A stretch of 64,000 nucleotides of DNA from Paratinospora sagittata (Eukaryota; Streptophyta; Magnoliopsida; Ranunculales; Menispermaceae), in NCBI GenBank assembly GCA_035771175.1, contig CM069594.1:44443534-44507533 (forward strand), given 5' to 3'. Each line of letters opens with the position of its first letter. Within the stretch, counting starts at the first letter, position 1. Of the stretch, positions 25,501-37,500 are shown one piece after another. A program made the translations under genes and the position numbers. Below the pieces are notes generated by a model. That model made no database searches, was not told the DNA's origin, and saw nothing but the letters and a program-made list of their open reading frames with translations.

Positions 25501-28500
25501 GACCACTGGTTTTCTGCTGTCCTCCGTTGTAACCCCAGTCTTTACTGGAAGTTGAAGGCTTGCCATGAAGTTTCCAACACTTCTCCCTTGTATGTCTAGT
25601 CTTCTGACAATAAGTACACCTTAGATTGTCCCTATTGTCTCGATTTGGGACCTTTGATGATTCAGCGCGCGGAGTGTGTGTCCTCTGATCATTTCCCCGA
25701 TTGGCGATCATAGCTGAGCCTTCCAACTTCTGAGGTGTGAGCATAACATTTCTTCTGCTTTCTTCAGTCCGGATAGCAGAGATAGTCTCATTCAGAGTTA
25801 GTAACTCTTTGCTGAGAGTTTGAACTCTTACTTGATCAAACTCTGCATTGAGTCCAGCCAAGAAGTCATAGACTCGATCCTTCTCAATATAGTTTTTTAA
25901 AATTACAGCATCTGCAGGGCATTTAGTCTCAATACACCTATAATGGTCAAGTTCTTGCCAGAGATTTTTCAAGACATTGGCATATTCAGTGACTGTCATG
26001 TTGCCTTGTTTTGTTGTTCCAACTTTCACTTTGATTTCATACACTTGGGCTGCATCATGGGCCTTAGAGTATGTCTGATGAACGACATCCCAAATGTCTT
26101 TGGCAGTAGTTAGAAACATGCATGTATCGCTAATATTTGGCGCCATTGAATTCCATAGCCATGCCATTATAGAAGCATCTTCGTTATCCCACGCTCTAAA
26201 CTTAGGATCTCCGGGTGTAGGTCCAGTGCCCAGAAGATGACTTAGTTTTCCTCTTCCCTTCAGAAAAGTACGTACCAGCTGAGACCACTTCAAATAATTT
26301 TTTCCATCAAGTTTGTAGGCGGCTTGAATGTTCGGTAGTTCTCCTTTCTCTATTTTTTCAACTGTTTCTTCTATCTGCACTGTTTCGGAAGTAACCGACA
26401 TTTTTTTTTTTTAAATTTGTCGTTCTTCAAGGATGTGAAGAAGAAGAAACAGTTACAGACGAAGATAGATCTAAAAGTGAACAGTGAACAGTGAACAGTG
26501 AACAAAACCAGTGAACAGCGATGCGTGATCGAAACCAGTGAACAGTGATCAAAACCAGTGAACAGTGGACGAACCAGTGAACAGTGATCAAAACTAGTGA
26601 ACAGTGATCGAACCAGTGAATAGTGATCAAAACCAGTGAACAGTGATCAAAACCAGTGAACAGTGGTCGAACCAGTGAACAACGACCGAGATGATGAACA
26701 GTGACAGAAATGTTGCAGGCGATGCGTTTGCAGTTGCAGGCGAACTAGTTCGCGATGTGTGATGAAGAAGAAAGAAGAAGAGATGCAGAATCAGTTGCAG
26801 AATCAGTCGCGATTTGCAGAATCAGTTGCAGACGATCGCGATTTGCAGAATCAGTTGCAGATGATCGCGATTTGCAATCCCTAGAAGAAAGATGATGACG
26901 ATGACTGTAGGGGAAGAAGATGACGACTGAGATTAACGACTGTGGAGCAGGAGGAAGAAGACGACGACGATCAGGCACAGTCGCACGGACAGACGAGGAA
27001 GACGATGAATCGCAAGTTGCAGAGACGACGAACCAGTTGCAGATGGAAGATGATGAATTGCACGAACCAGTTGCAGGCGATGTGAATGAAACGATGGCGA
27101 TGGAAATGGAAGATGATGAATCGCACGAACCAGACGAAGAAGATGATGAACAGTGAATCGCACGAACCAGTTGCACGCGATGTGAATGAAACGATGGAAG
27201 ATGAGGATCGCGATTTGCAGGCGATCCAGTTGTCCGACGAAGAGGAAGTTGCAGAGGAAGAAGAAGATGACGGCGACGTGAAATCGAGTTGCAGCGGCGG
27301 CAGTAGCAACAGCAGAGATGAATATTCCGGCAGTGCCGGCAGTGACAACAATGAAGGCCACTCAAGGGGATTCCGGCAATGAAGGCCGACAATGATGATT
27401 TCGACGATGAAGGCCGAAACAGATTTTCTAGTAATAATAACCTAGGGCTCTGATACCATGTTAAAATAATAAAAGACACAAAGATATAACGTGGTTCGGC
27501 TTTATGGCCTACATCCACGGGAGAAGAGAAAGGATCTTTATTCTTGTGTGATGTCTTAATGGAGGGACTCCATATATATAGACATACAGGGCTATGTACT
27601 TATGGCTACATTTACAATTTTAGTAACTGCTATATTCCTTAAAGGAAATAAATCCTTAAGGAAATAATTCTGTACAGGAAACAAATCTATCAACAACAGG
27701 AAACAAATCTCAACACAACAGAAAATAATACATAATTATTGATATTTCATTTGTTTTTATTAATGAAATAACATTTTTTTACTTTTGTCGAATTTCATCG
27801 AACTTTGTTGAATTTAAGCATTTATAAAAAAAATTCTCTGAACTTCTCTAATTAGGAAATTTTTAAAAAAATTCTCCATGTTAAATTAAACTTCTCCAAA
27901 TTAATTCCAATTTTCAAGTGACCAAAGTCAAGTTGAAATTGAATTTTCGATCCTTGGATGTGCGTTAAACAATGTTAATGTAAAAACACATGTTTCAACC
28001 GATTATATTTATACTTTTATATGTGAAAAGTATCTATTTATGTTTGTTTTCATCATTTCTAATAGTAATTATGCATATTTTAACATCTATATAGAAATTC
28101 TTTAAACTTCTCTAAGTTGGCGAATTTTTACAATAATTCTCCAAGACTTCTCAAACTTCCCCGATTTAATTCTAATTTTTAAAGGTCGAAGTGTCGGGCG
28201 AAATCGAAGTTTCGAACCTTGGATATTAGTTCGGTACAACTGTGTCTATGGATATTTCAATTCTTTGAAGTATGGTATATTCAACAATAATCATAGTTCA
28301 TATCATTACAGATATAAAGGCATACCCAATGCAAGAGGCTCTTACATTGCAGTATTTGCGAAAGAGACGAGGTATGAAACCATACGTCAACAATGGACAG
28401 GCTATTTATGGAGAGTGATGCTTGGGTAACTAACATAGTGGAAGCATAATTTGAATCAAAAGAATCAAGAGAAAAATAAAAGATAAGAAACTAATTGATA

Positions 28501-31500
28501 AATTTATTGCTTGAATTGATAAATTTTTTTTTTTTTAAAAGAAACAAAAATGTTTTGTATTAATTTTTAGAAAGCACGAAGCAAAAGCTATACAAAGTGC
28601 TCAAAACAAACATGGCCCCTACGAACGAACAAATTTACCCCATCCTCTGAGCCAATCGCTCAGAGCAAAGGCCTTAGACAACTTGCAATTACCAACCCAA
28701 AAAGAAGCTAGCAAAAACGATTTTTCCAAACTTCTGCAGACTGGAGTTCAATTTCTTTAAACACCCTAGCATTCCTTTCCTTCTACAACGACCACTAAAC
28801 AAACCACCTGTCAATGATCTTTCCACTCCACGTGGATGGTGTTAATGAACGGGAAAAAAGAAAAATGATCAACTTCAACCTCGTTCAAGCACATGACGGG
28901 AAAATGGATACACCACCTACGCCATCTCTCTCTGGAGTATGGGCACCTCCAAAAAAGATGAAAAATGGAGTCCACACTACTCTTGCATAGAAAACACCAA
29001 CAAGGAGAAAGACACATGTTGGAGAATCTTCTTTGCAGCACATCACCAGTATTCACCTTACCATGGGCCACCACCCACCCAAGAAATTTAACTTTAAATG
29101 GTACTTGTGCTTTCCATAGAGAAATACAATGAAAAGAGGAATAGAGGCATCGTCAAGGAGGGCTGAGGAGAACGATTTGGTGGAAAAAATACCCGATAGG
29201 TCCCAAGGCCAAACGATTTTGTCCCCATCCCCGGTGAGAACACATCCCTCAAGTAAACAATCAAGAGACTCGACATCCCACTCCCCTCTAGGATGGAAAT
29301 TGCTTCCAAAATGAAAATCCCACCCCCAAAAAATTCCCTCCCTAAGGTTATGGTCACTCCTAAAATCTGAAATAGGTCTGTTGCGAAACAAAGAGCGAAG
29401 GTACAGGCTTGGATGAATAAAACTTGTAATTAGAGCTCCTTGTATAGATAACTCCATGGAAACAACTTCGAAACTTCCTAAAACACTTCAAAACAAGTTT
29501 TCTAAGCTATCTATAACAACACTTCAACTATATCTAGACACTTTTATATGCTTTCTAATAACATTGAATGAAAATAGAAACTTCTTCAAAGCAGTAAGAA
29601 ACAATATCTAAATAGAAATAAAGACTAGAAAAGTCAACTAGGACAAATTAGAAAAAGGTGGAAATTCTTCAAAATAGAAACTACTCTAAAATAAGAACTT
29701 AAACTAACTTAGAAAAAACCTAAAAAATATCTGATTTTAAGATTTCTATAATCTAGCGCATCCTACATCAGTAACACTTGGAAAACACACATTTTTTACA
29801 TTGTCCTTGAGAGTTGTTGAATCGCCTTGAATCACACAATGAGAGAGAATAAATAAGACCCAAGAAGGTCCCAACCCCTCAACCAAACTGACAAATAACA
29901 GCCTTTTCCATGTTTGAAAAAAGTGACCCATTGAGAGGCAAGGAAAAGTGAAAATAGTGTTATCCCATACCATGGGGACATCCCTAACTTCTCCCATGAA
30001 AATCCAATTATTTTGCTCAAGCCAAATAAACACTTTCCATCTCTCCCAAATAATCCTAGTGAATCGACACCTAAGGAAAACGTGTTCCACCATTTCTCCT
30101 TCTTGCCTACATAGAAAACATCAATTTGGAGAGAGAACCACGTAAGGAAAGCAAATTTGAAGATCATTCGCGGTGTTAAGTTTTTCATGGCCAATAAACC
30201 ATCCTAACACTTAGAATTTAGAAGGAACATGGGCTTTCCAAATGGAGGAAAATTAAAAGCTTGAACAACATGGCAATCAATCAAGGAGAAGAATGAGCTT
30301 GTGGATAAGTGGCCTGCGGTTTTAATGGACTATAACATTTAGTCCTCTCTAGAAGACAATTGAACATTAACTAAAGCTCAAGAACAAGTCCTATTGTGGA
30401 ATGCACATAGGAAAGGCTTGCAATGTTCAATTGCAACAACAAAACATATCTAGCATTGACTAGGCAAAACGAAACATTTCTTGATCAAGATTTCACCACA
30501 CAAATCCTAACCAGTCAAATTACAGCATTAGTGTCCAGTAATTAAAAGTATAGAGGTAAACAATGAAATGCTTAACACAGTAGACATACTTCTAAAAAAA
30601 AGATTCACTTAGAGGTGCATTTCTCCTGTACTTAATTTAAAGTTCTATTTTGGAACTTTTGTAATGCCCTTTGGGACTTCTCGTCCCCATTGGGTTGTTT
30701 TTGTATTTTAGTAATTAATATATATTTACTGTTTACTGTCAAAACAAATAAATTAAAGTTCTGCATTGAATCGGACTTCCCAAACTAACTTCAGAGTTCA
30801 AATAACAAAAATTAAGGGAAAAATCAAATTTTCAAGCTTTGCATTAAATATTCTAACCTCTAGCAGGTATCAAATAAAGCACAATACGCTTCTGAATGTA
30901 AGAGGTTTGAGAACAACAAAATACCCGGTAAGCCACCCAATTTTAATAGTTGTCATTGTTTACAACATGCAATTAAACAACTGCATGCATGAAGAACTGA
31001 TATTTCACCATTACCGATATTAGTTTCTAGATTTAAAGAATAAGATCAATTGATAGGTTGTACCTGTATTTTGCATTTAAAACTTCAAAACGTGCACCCT
31101 CAGAACTGCGTTCCCGTGTAGCCATTGAAGATGAAACAAACATGATAAGGTTGCTAAGAAATTTGCTGCAGAAAGCATTCATAATTACAGTAAGAAACTC
31201 CATCAACGATTTCTAGAAAGAGAGAATGAGAAAGGAAACTATAAAGGAATTCGTCAGGCCGTACCCTCATACAAGCACTGCAAAACTGAATTAATGCATG
31301 AAATAAATTGTATGAGATATTATTGCTGACCCTCCAATTGCTTTATTATGTAAATACTACCCACAAATAAATATATAAATGAAAAAGAAAAAATATTAAG
31401 TACCTAATTAAGTCATTCTGCGATTAACCAATCAAGAAAGCTTTTACGTAATTACAGTTTAAAGTCAAGACAGCAAGGATAGTAACCCACAGACACTTTT

Positions 31501-34500
31501 AGCCAACCGACAACAACTTAATCATGCAAAGCGTAAGGAGGAAATTAAGAAATGGAAAAAAAAAAATGTTCACGGTGATAGGATTATGACAATCAAGAGA
31601 GAATCAACACTTACAGTTTGAAAAACAAATTCAAAATGAACAAAGTTATTAGAGGGTTTTGAATAAGTACAAATCATAAAAAGTTACATACTTCACCCAA
31701 ATGTACTAAAGCGGAAATTGAACCTAAAGCATTCCTCAATAAAATAGCACCAATAAAACACTTATTATATAAAGATACTAAAAAATTACACATTATATAA
31801 AGATTCTAAAAAATTACACATTATATAAAGATACTAAAAAATTAAGACCTAAGAAACAATGTAAAAGAAAATTCTAGAACAAAATTGCCCAGCTCATAAC
31901 CAGTTCTACAATGAGAGGATATTTTCAATCTCCAAAGTCCACCAAGAAGAAGTTCTAAAACTAATATCATCCTGTTAGAATTCACATAACTCGAGTGGTC
32001 CTCAAAAATCCTTTATCAAAGCAACAGTAAGATGGAGTAATCAAAAACAATGCATCGCTTTTACAAAGTATCCATGCACATACTTGAAAGAACCAAGACA
32101 GGATTTTGATCTTCCATAAGAAAGGAGGGGATGCAAATTGAAGAAGACTGGTTGGTCAATTAAAGATAGAAGAGTACACGAGTTTTCACAAGAACAAATT
32201 ATCCTATCCAAACAACCTTCCCTAAATCTCTCATTTTCAACCTATCCAAGTAACCCACCAATTCATCAACTTTTGTGCATCATTAAGGTTACTACAAAAA
32301 TAGAATGCCTAAGAAATGCAATTTCCAACCAAACCACATAAAGGGCGAAGAAATGAAAAAATTAGATTGTTGTGGATGGCTAAAATGGAGTACAAGGAGG
32401 GAAATATATAACACTAAACACCATCTCACCACACCAATCATCTTTTCAAGAACCAAATAAAGGATTCATCACAAACCATGAAGTTCAACGATCTCATGAA
32501 GACAATATACAAGGAGGAGATGTCAGTTAAGCATCCAAACCTCAATGTTGTAGCCCAAAGACAGCTTGCCTGAGCTCACCCAGGTAGCAAACAAAAATAC
32601 AGCCTGATCCCAAATGCTAGAGCTATTACTACTACAATCATTAAAAGTTTTGTTGTTCCTTTCTAACCAAGTACACCAGACATTAGCAAAATAGATACAT
32701 TTACAGTACTTCTTCAAACAACTACTTAATTGAGCATAGTTGGGGAAAGAAAAAAGAGTTGTGATCTGGGAGAAGGCAGGGCTAGACATCTCCTGATCCA
32801 TAGGCTCCACAATTCCCTAATGTTTTCACAGTTGCCAAACAGGTGATCAACAGATTCAATACGGGTGTAAGCAACCCGACCAACTCGACCAAACCCGTCC
32901 AAACCCGACCATTTTGGGTCGGGTTGGGTTGGGTCAGGTTCATAGAGTTTGTCGAGTTGGTCGGGCCACTTTAAAAGTGACCGGACCAAATCAGGTCAGA
33001 CAACGGGTTTATGCCAAATTCCACCCAAGGTACTCGACCCAACCCAAGTCGTGATTAAAAGTTCACATTGTATTTGTTCTTTCACTATACTAAAATAATT
33101 TAATGAAGCAAGAATTCGTATGCAATATAAAAATATAACAAGACAATGGTTGTTAAGAACGGCTTCTCATAAGGTATTGAGCTATCTGTTGCAATTGCTT
33201 TGAATGAGCTGCAAATGAGAGGGGCGAGCATTTATATGGGATCTCCACCCCCTCCTCCTGCAAGTCCCAGCGATGTGGGACTAAAAAAGAAAAAAGAAGA
33301 GAGGGGGAGCAACCCCACCCCCTGATTTAGATAGCCTTGACACCATTTTTACTCACAAAAATAAAAGAATGTGTGGATTCCTTAATATATTGAAGTTAAT
33401 TATACAATTACAACTTACAAGTTACTATTTTATACACTACACATGCCATAGAAAATAAAAGTGATCATGGGGTATAACCCCAGTAAAATTAACCCAAATA
33501 TATCCATTTAAGTTTTTGGGTTGATTCTGAATACATGAGTGCAATTTCCATAAGTCAAAAAGGCCTAAATGTTATGAGCTAAATATATCTTCAAGAATCT
33601 TAATTGGTAATTTATAATGTATTCTATGCATAGACTATATCATATATAGTTGATTTTGTTATTTATTTATCTTTTTGGGTAAACTTTGTTCTCCAATTAT
33701 ATGTAGAACCAATGTTGATAGATCATAAAATTGTTGCAAGAGAGGTGCATCTAGTTATAAGATAGGTAGTATTTGCTTAAGTTTTTTCTAAAAAATGTAT
33801 TAGTTACGTTTTTTGATGGCTATATATTAGTTACTTTTGTAATCATTTATTAGAACATTGAGTTATGAATAGTGAACACTTAACTATATCAAATTGATTG
33901 ATTAAAAGTTTCGTTCAATTTTGAAATGAATAAATTATTTGCTGGTATTAAACCATATTATAATTAAAATGGTTAAGTATATATTGTAATTTGAAAATTA
34001 ATTTACCAAACTAAAATGCATAAGCTAACACTATAACGGTAATGCTCATTATCTAGCTAGAGAGTTAGAAAGCTAGAAAACTTTTGATGGGGTGACTAAT
34101 ATAAATAAAGTGAAGGAGATGGTGATCGTGGTGGCCGTAGCTAGCAAAATTTAGAGTAGTGCTACATTTACATTTGCATTTGACATCAATACAAACACCA
34201 TCTTTAGTACACCATTTATTACCTTGAATCACGTATTAGTGCATGATTCAATACAAACCAATACAATTCAATGGTGGATTGATTAAATATTTCTAGCAAT
34301 GTCCTAAAAATGTCATTTTAGTACTTTTAATTAATTAATTAGAGTGATTTAGGAAAATGAATCTATTTCCTTTACTCCGTTCTATTGTGCTAAGTCGGCA
34401 TTCAAATTACAAAAATTTAGATCTTTCATATATCTTTATCCATATTATTTTTGGAGGACATATGATTAGAATGAATAGCCCTATAAGATATATTAGATTT

Positions 34501-37500
34501 GAGGATCTTAAGATATTGGGTTTGGACTCTATTTCAAAAGAAAGTATCTAAGAAGAAATAATATATCTTAAACCCAATCATAAAACTCCTTTATTGGTTC
34601 AAAATATGAGATCGCCCAAATTTTGTCTTTTAGTTTTGGTCTCACAAGTTTAATTACTAAAATGTCTATACATTTTGTTCTCATATATTATATATTTTTA
34701 TATTTTTACTTATAATCTTATTTTAAATAAAAATGTACATGGCAAATGAAAAATTCCAGCTTTCAAGCAAGTTTAGACAATTAGAGTAAACACAGCTTGA
34801 AAATAAATTATCAAGCAAGGGAATATATGCATTCTATATATACTCTTTTAATTTAAATTGACCTTACTCTAAAAGTAATAATAATAATAATAGTTTGACC
34901 CTTATAGTTGACTATAAAAGTATAAGATATTCAACAAATCTCATACAACTCATTCGATTGAGTGGATTAATTGTTCTTTCATATGGAAGAACATTATTAA
35001 ATATTCATAATAAAAATAAAACATTAACTGAGGATTACAACTTATATAATAGTCTTTGATTAAAACTTTTGATATTTAAAATTATTTTAGCAATGCTTGT
35101 ATGTATTTTTTATGAATAATATATATACTTTTTTAAAAAGAAACTATAAGATGTTACATATGTATAAATCTGTATGTATATAATAAGCTATACAAAAGGT
35201 GGTCCCTAACTTGAACCACAACACAAATCAAACTACACAAAATTGCCCCAGCCCCAGAGCCATTCACTACACAATTTGCAATTTGCAACCCAAAAAGAAG
35301 CAAGAAGAAGAGATTGCTCTCATACCTTATCCAACGGAAACAACACACCATCGAACACCCTCCTATTCCTTTCTTTCCATAAGGACCATATTACAACTAA
35401 GCACACAACCTTCCAATGGTCTCTCTCCATAAGGAAAGAAAATTTTCCATAAAGGAAAATTTTTTTATGGAGGGGCCCACATCCCCCACACCGCTCATGA
35501 CCGAGAAATGGGCGCACCACCTACTCTGAACTCCCTGGAGAAGGGACAACTCCAACATAAGTGTCCGACGGATTCCACATCTTGTCGACACAGATAACAC
35601 CATGAAGGGGATAAACTCATATTTGGGAATTTTTTTTGCAACATATCCCCCGTATTGATTATCCCATGGGCAGTTACCCATCCCAAGAACTTAACTTTTG
35701 ATGGTACCTGCGCATTCCATATTAGGTTATGAAAGGGGAAGGAGGCAACAAAAGGGGTCACTAAGAATTGCATCGAAGAAAGACTTAGAAGAAAATGAAC
35801 CCAAGGAATCCCAAGGCCAAAGAATTTTTTATGAAAAATATATGTGTCATATAGTTGTACTCTAACTCTAAGAAATGATAAACACCCATTCTTGACATAA
35901 AAGTTACTGAGTTAGCATTCGGCAACACTTAAAAGAGTTGGAATTGAAAACAAACATTTAGTCCAACATTGGAAAAAGAGGGGGAAGGGGATTATCTCTC
36001 TTTTATAAATAGCCCCTTCTCCTTTCATTCTCAACACACAAACCACTATGTACTGGGTTGCCCAGCGAAGGCAGGCCATACAGTCAAATTGTCAGAAGTT
36101 TTACTATTTTGACTTTGCAATTTTGTATGTTTTGCATCACGAAATGCAAGGCAATGCCTAAAATTTTCAATGGCTTTGGGCCTCGGGTTAACCCGACCGA
36201 CCCGAATACTTGGCGGGTTGGTTGGGTATGTTCTAGTTTCGGGTCGGGTTCGAGTGTGAATATTTCACACCCGACATAATCAGGTGGGGTTGATTTTTGG
36301 TTCATACATTAACCAGCCCGACCCGTTTTCACCCCTAAGATTCAGCCTCATTCCTGCATATACAACACCATGAAGGAGATGAACAAGTATTAGGGAATTT
36401 CTTCTGCAACACATCAGCAACATTCAGCCTTTTAAGGGCAATCAACCATCCAAGAATCTTAACTGTTGAGGGGACCAATGCCGACCAAATGAACTTGGCC
36501 TGCGGGAGGGGAGTAGACCTTGATTGAGAGGAAAGAGATTTATAGAAAGACACTAGAAGCATCACCAATCCAGGAGGAACTGTCTTCAACATTTCGAAGG
36601 TGACAAGATTCAAGCACTTGGATAAGGAGAGGAATTTCAGCCAAAGAACTATTGGGAAGGTTCCTAGAGAGGTGCAGATTCTAGTTTTGTACATTTCCTT
36701 CATTAGTTGGGTGCAGCATTGCAAAGGAGGTGACGGGAGCATTATGAGGCCAAGAAAGTCCATAAAGGTTAGGGAAAGATGTTAGAGGGTCAGGGCCACG
36801 GTAAGATAGTCTGGGGGATATGTTGGCATCTCTGGCATTTCCATGCAACCCATGTCTACTTCTAATGACTCTGGCCCAAAGTGCATTCTTCTCCGTGTTG
36901 AATCTCCATAGCCATTTTCCAACCAGGGTTTTCTTCCTGTTTAGAAGGCCACCAATTCCCAGACCATCATACTCAATGTCTTGCTTGACCCTATCCAATC
37001 TCACCAAGTGTGAGCCACTCTCTTTATCTTCATTTTTCCAAAGGAAGTTCCTCATTAGTCTTTCAATTCCCACTGCCACAGACTGTGGCGTGCGAAATGT
37101 AGACATATAGTATGTCAGAATAGCTTCCAACACAAATCTGAGTAAGGCCAGTCTGCCCCCTTTTGATAAGAAACTCCTCCTCCACCCATCTACCCTTCTT
37201 GCAATAGTGTTGATGACAGGATCCCAAAAGGACAGCTTTAGGGGCTTGCCTCTAAGAGGCATTCCAAGATACTTTAGAGGCCATTGACCCACAGAACATC
37301 TAGACATACAGCCATTCCAATTGGTTCATCCTCTGCTATATTAATACCAGCCAACTGGGTTTTTGAGAAGTTCACCTTTAGGCCAGATATGAAGCAGAAG
37401 TTGTTATTAATCTTCAAGGTGTTTCCCAGGCTAAAACCATCGTTCTCAATTAGGAAGAGATAGTCATCTGCATATTGGATATGAAAAAGGTGTAATTCCT

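Larger units (their letters stand above)
21776..27720 (-). mobile_element. Ty1/Copia LTR retrotransposon, 5.9 kb, defective
   Basis: Two LTRs (21776-22023 and 27459-27720) bound the element. The primer-binding site TGGTATCAGAGCC, complementary to initiator tRNA-Met, abuts the 5' LTR at 27446-27458, and the polypurine tract TTGAGGGGGAG abuts the 3' LTR at 22024-22034. The 5-bp duplication GAAAA is at 21771-21775 and 27721-27725. Gag, protease, integrase, RT and RNase H occur in Copia order. Three lesions break the polyprotein: an in-frame TGA near 24533, a one-base insertion in an A run near 23225-23231, and a frameshift near 22312. It could still be mobilised in trans because LTRs, PBS and PPT are intact. 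Confidence 0.96.
20892..28221. mobile_element. Foldback hAT-like element with about 410-bp inverted arms, interrupted by Copia
   Basis: The left arm 20892-21300 is a near-perfect inverted repeat of the right arm 27812-28221. Both contain the CAAGGTTC/GAACCTTG outer end and a second internal CCAAGGATCG end, also mirrored. The middle (about 21301-21770) matches hAT copy 1. Without the Copia element it is about 1.38 kb. No transposase and no clear 8-bp duplication were seen. Confidence 0.82.
32860..36337. mobile_element. hAT-like element, 3.48 kb, no transposase frame
   Basis: Ends are TACGGGTGTAAGC and GTTTTCACCCCTA (inverted TAGGGGTGAAAAC), with subterminal cccgaccc/gggtcggg repeats at both ends. 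Flanking 8-mers AGATTCAA (32852-32859) and AGATTCAG (36338-36345) match at 7 of 8, and removal restores the LINE G frame. The interior carries a nested LINE H (35125-35830) and AT-rich DNA; no transposase or BED finger is visible. Confidence 0.82.

Noticed and set aside
26745..27518. Long open frames in the Copia leader (up to 257 codons, both strands)
   Set aside because: Composed of Ser/His/Arg or Asp/Glu repeats from minisatellite DNA, overlapping the PBS and LTR, without any recognisable domain.
20892..28221. Simple two-step nesting of one hAT element in another
   Set aside because: The flanks of the inner ends are reverse complements, not an 8-bp direct duplication, so a compound inverted element fits better.
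32860..32960. Telomere-like or satellite repeat (gggtcgggttgggttggg)
   Set aside because: It is the subterminal repeat of a hAT-like element whose other end (36188-36337) carries the same motif inverted.
33230..33281. A true U-snRNA gene on the minus strand
   Set aside because: USE and TATA are well spaced, but the downstream sequence does not match U1, U2, U4, U5 or U6 as I know them.
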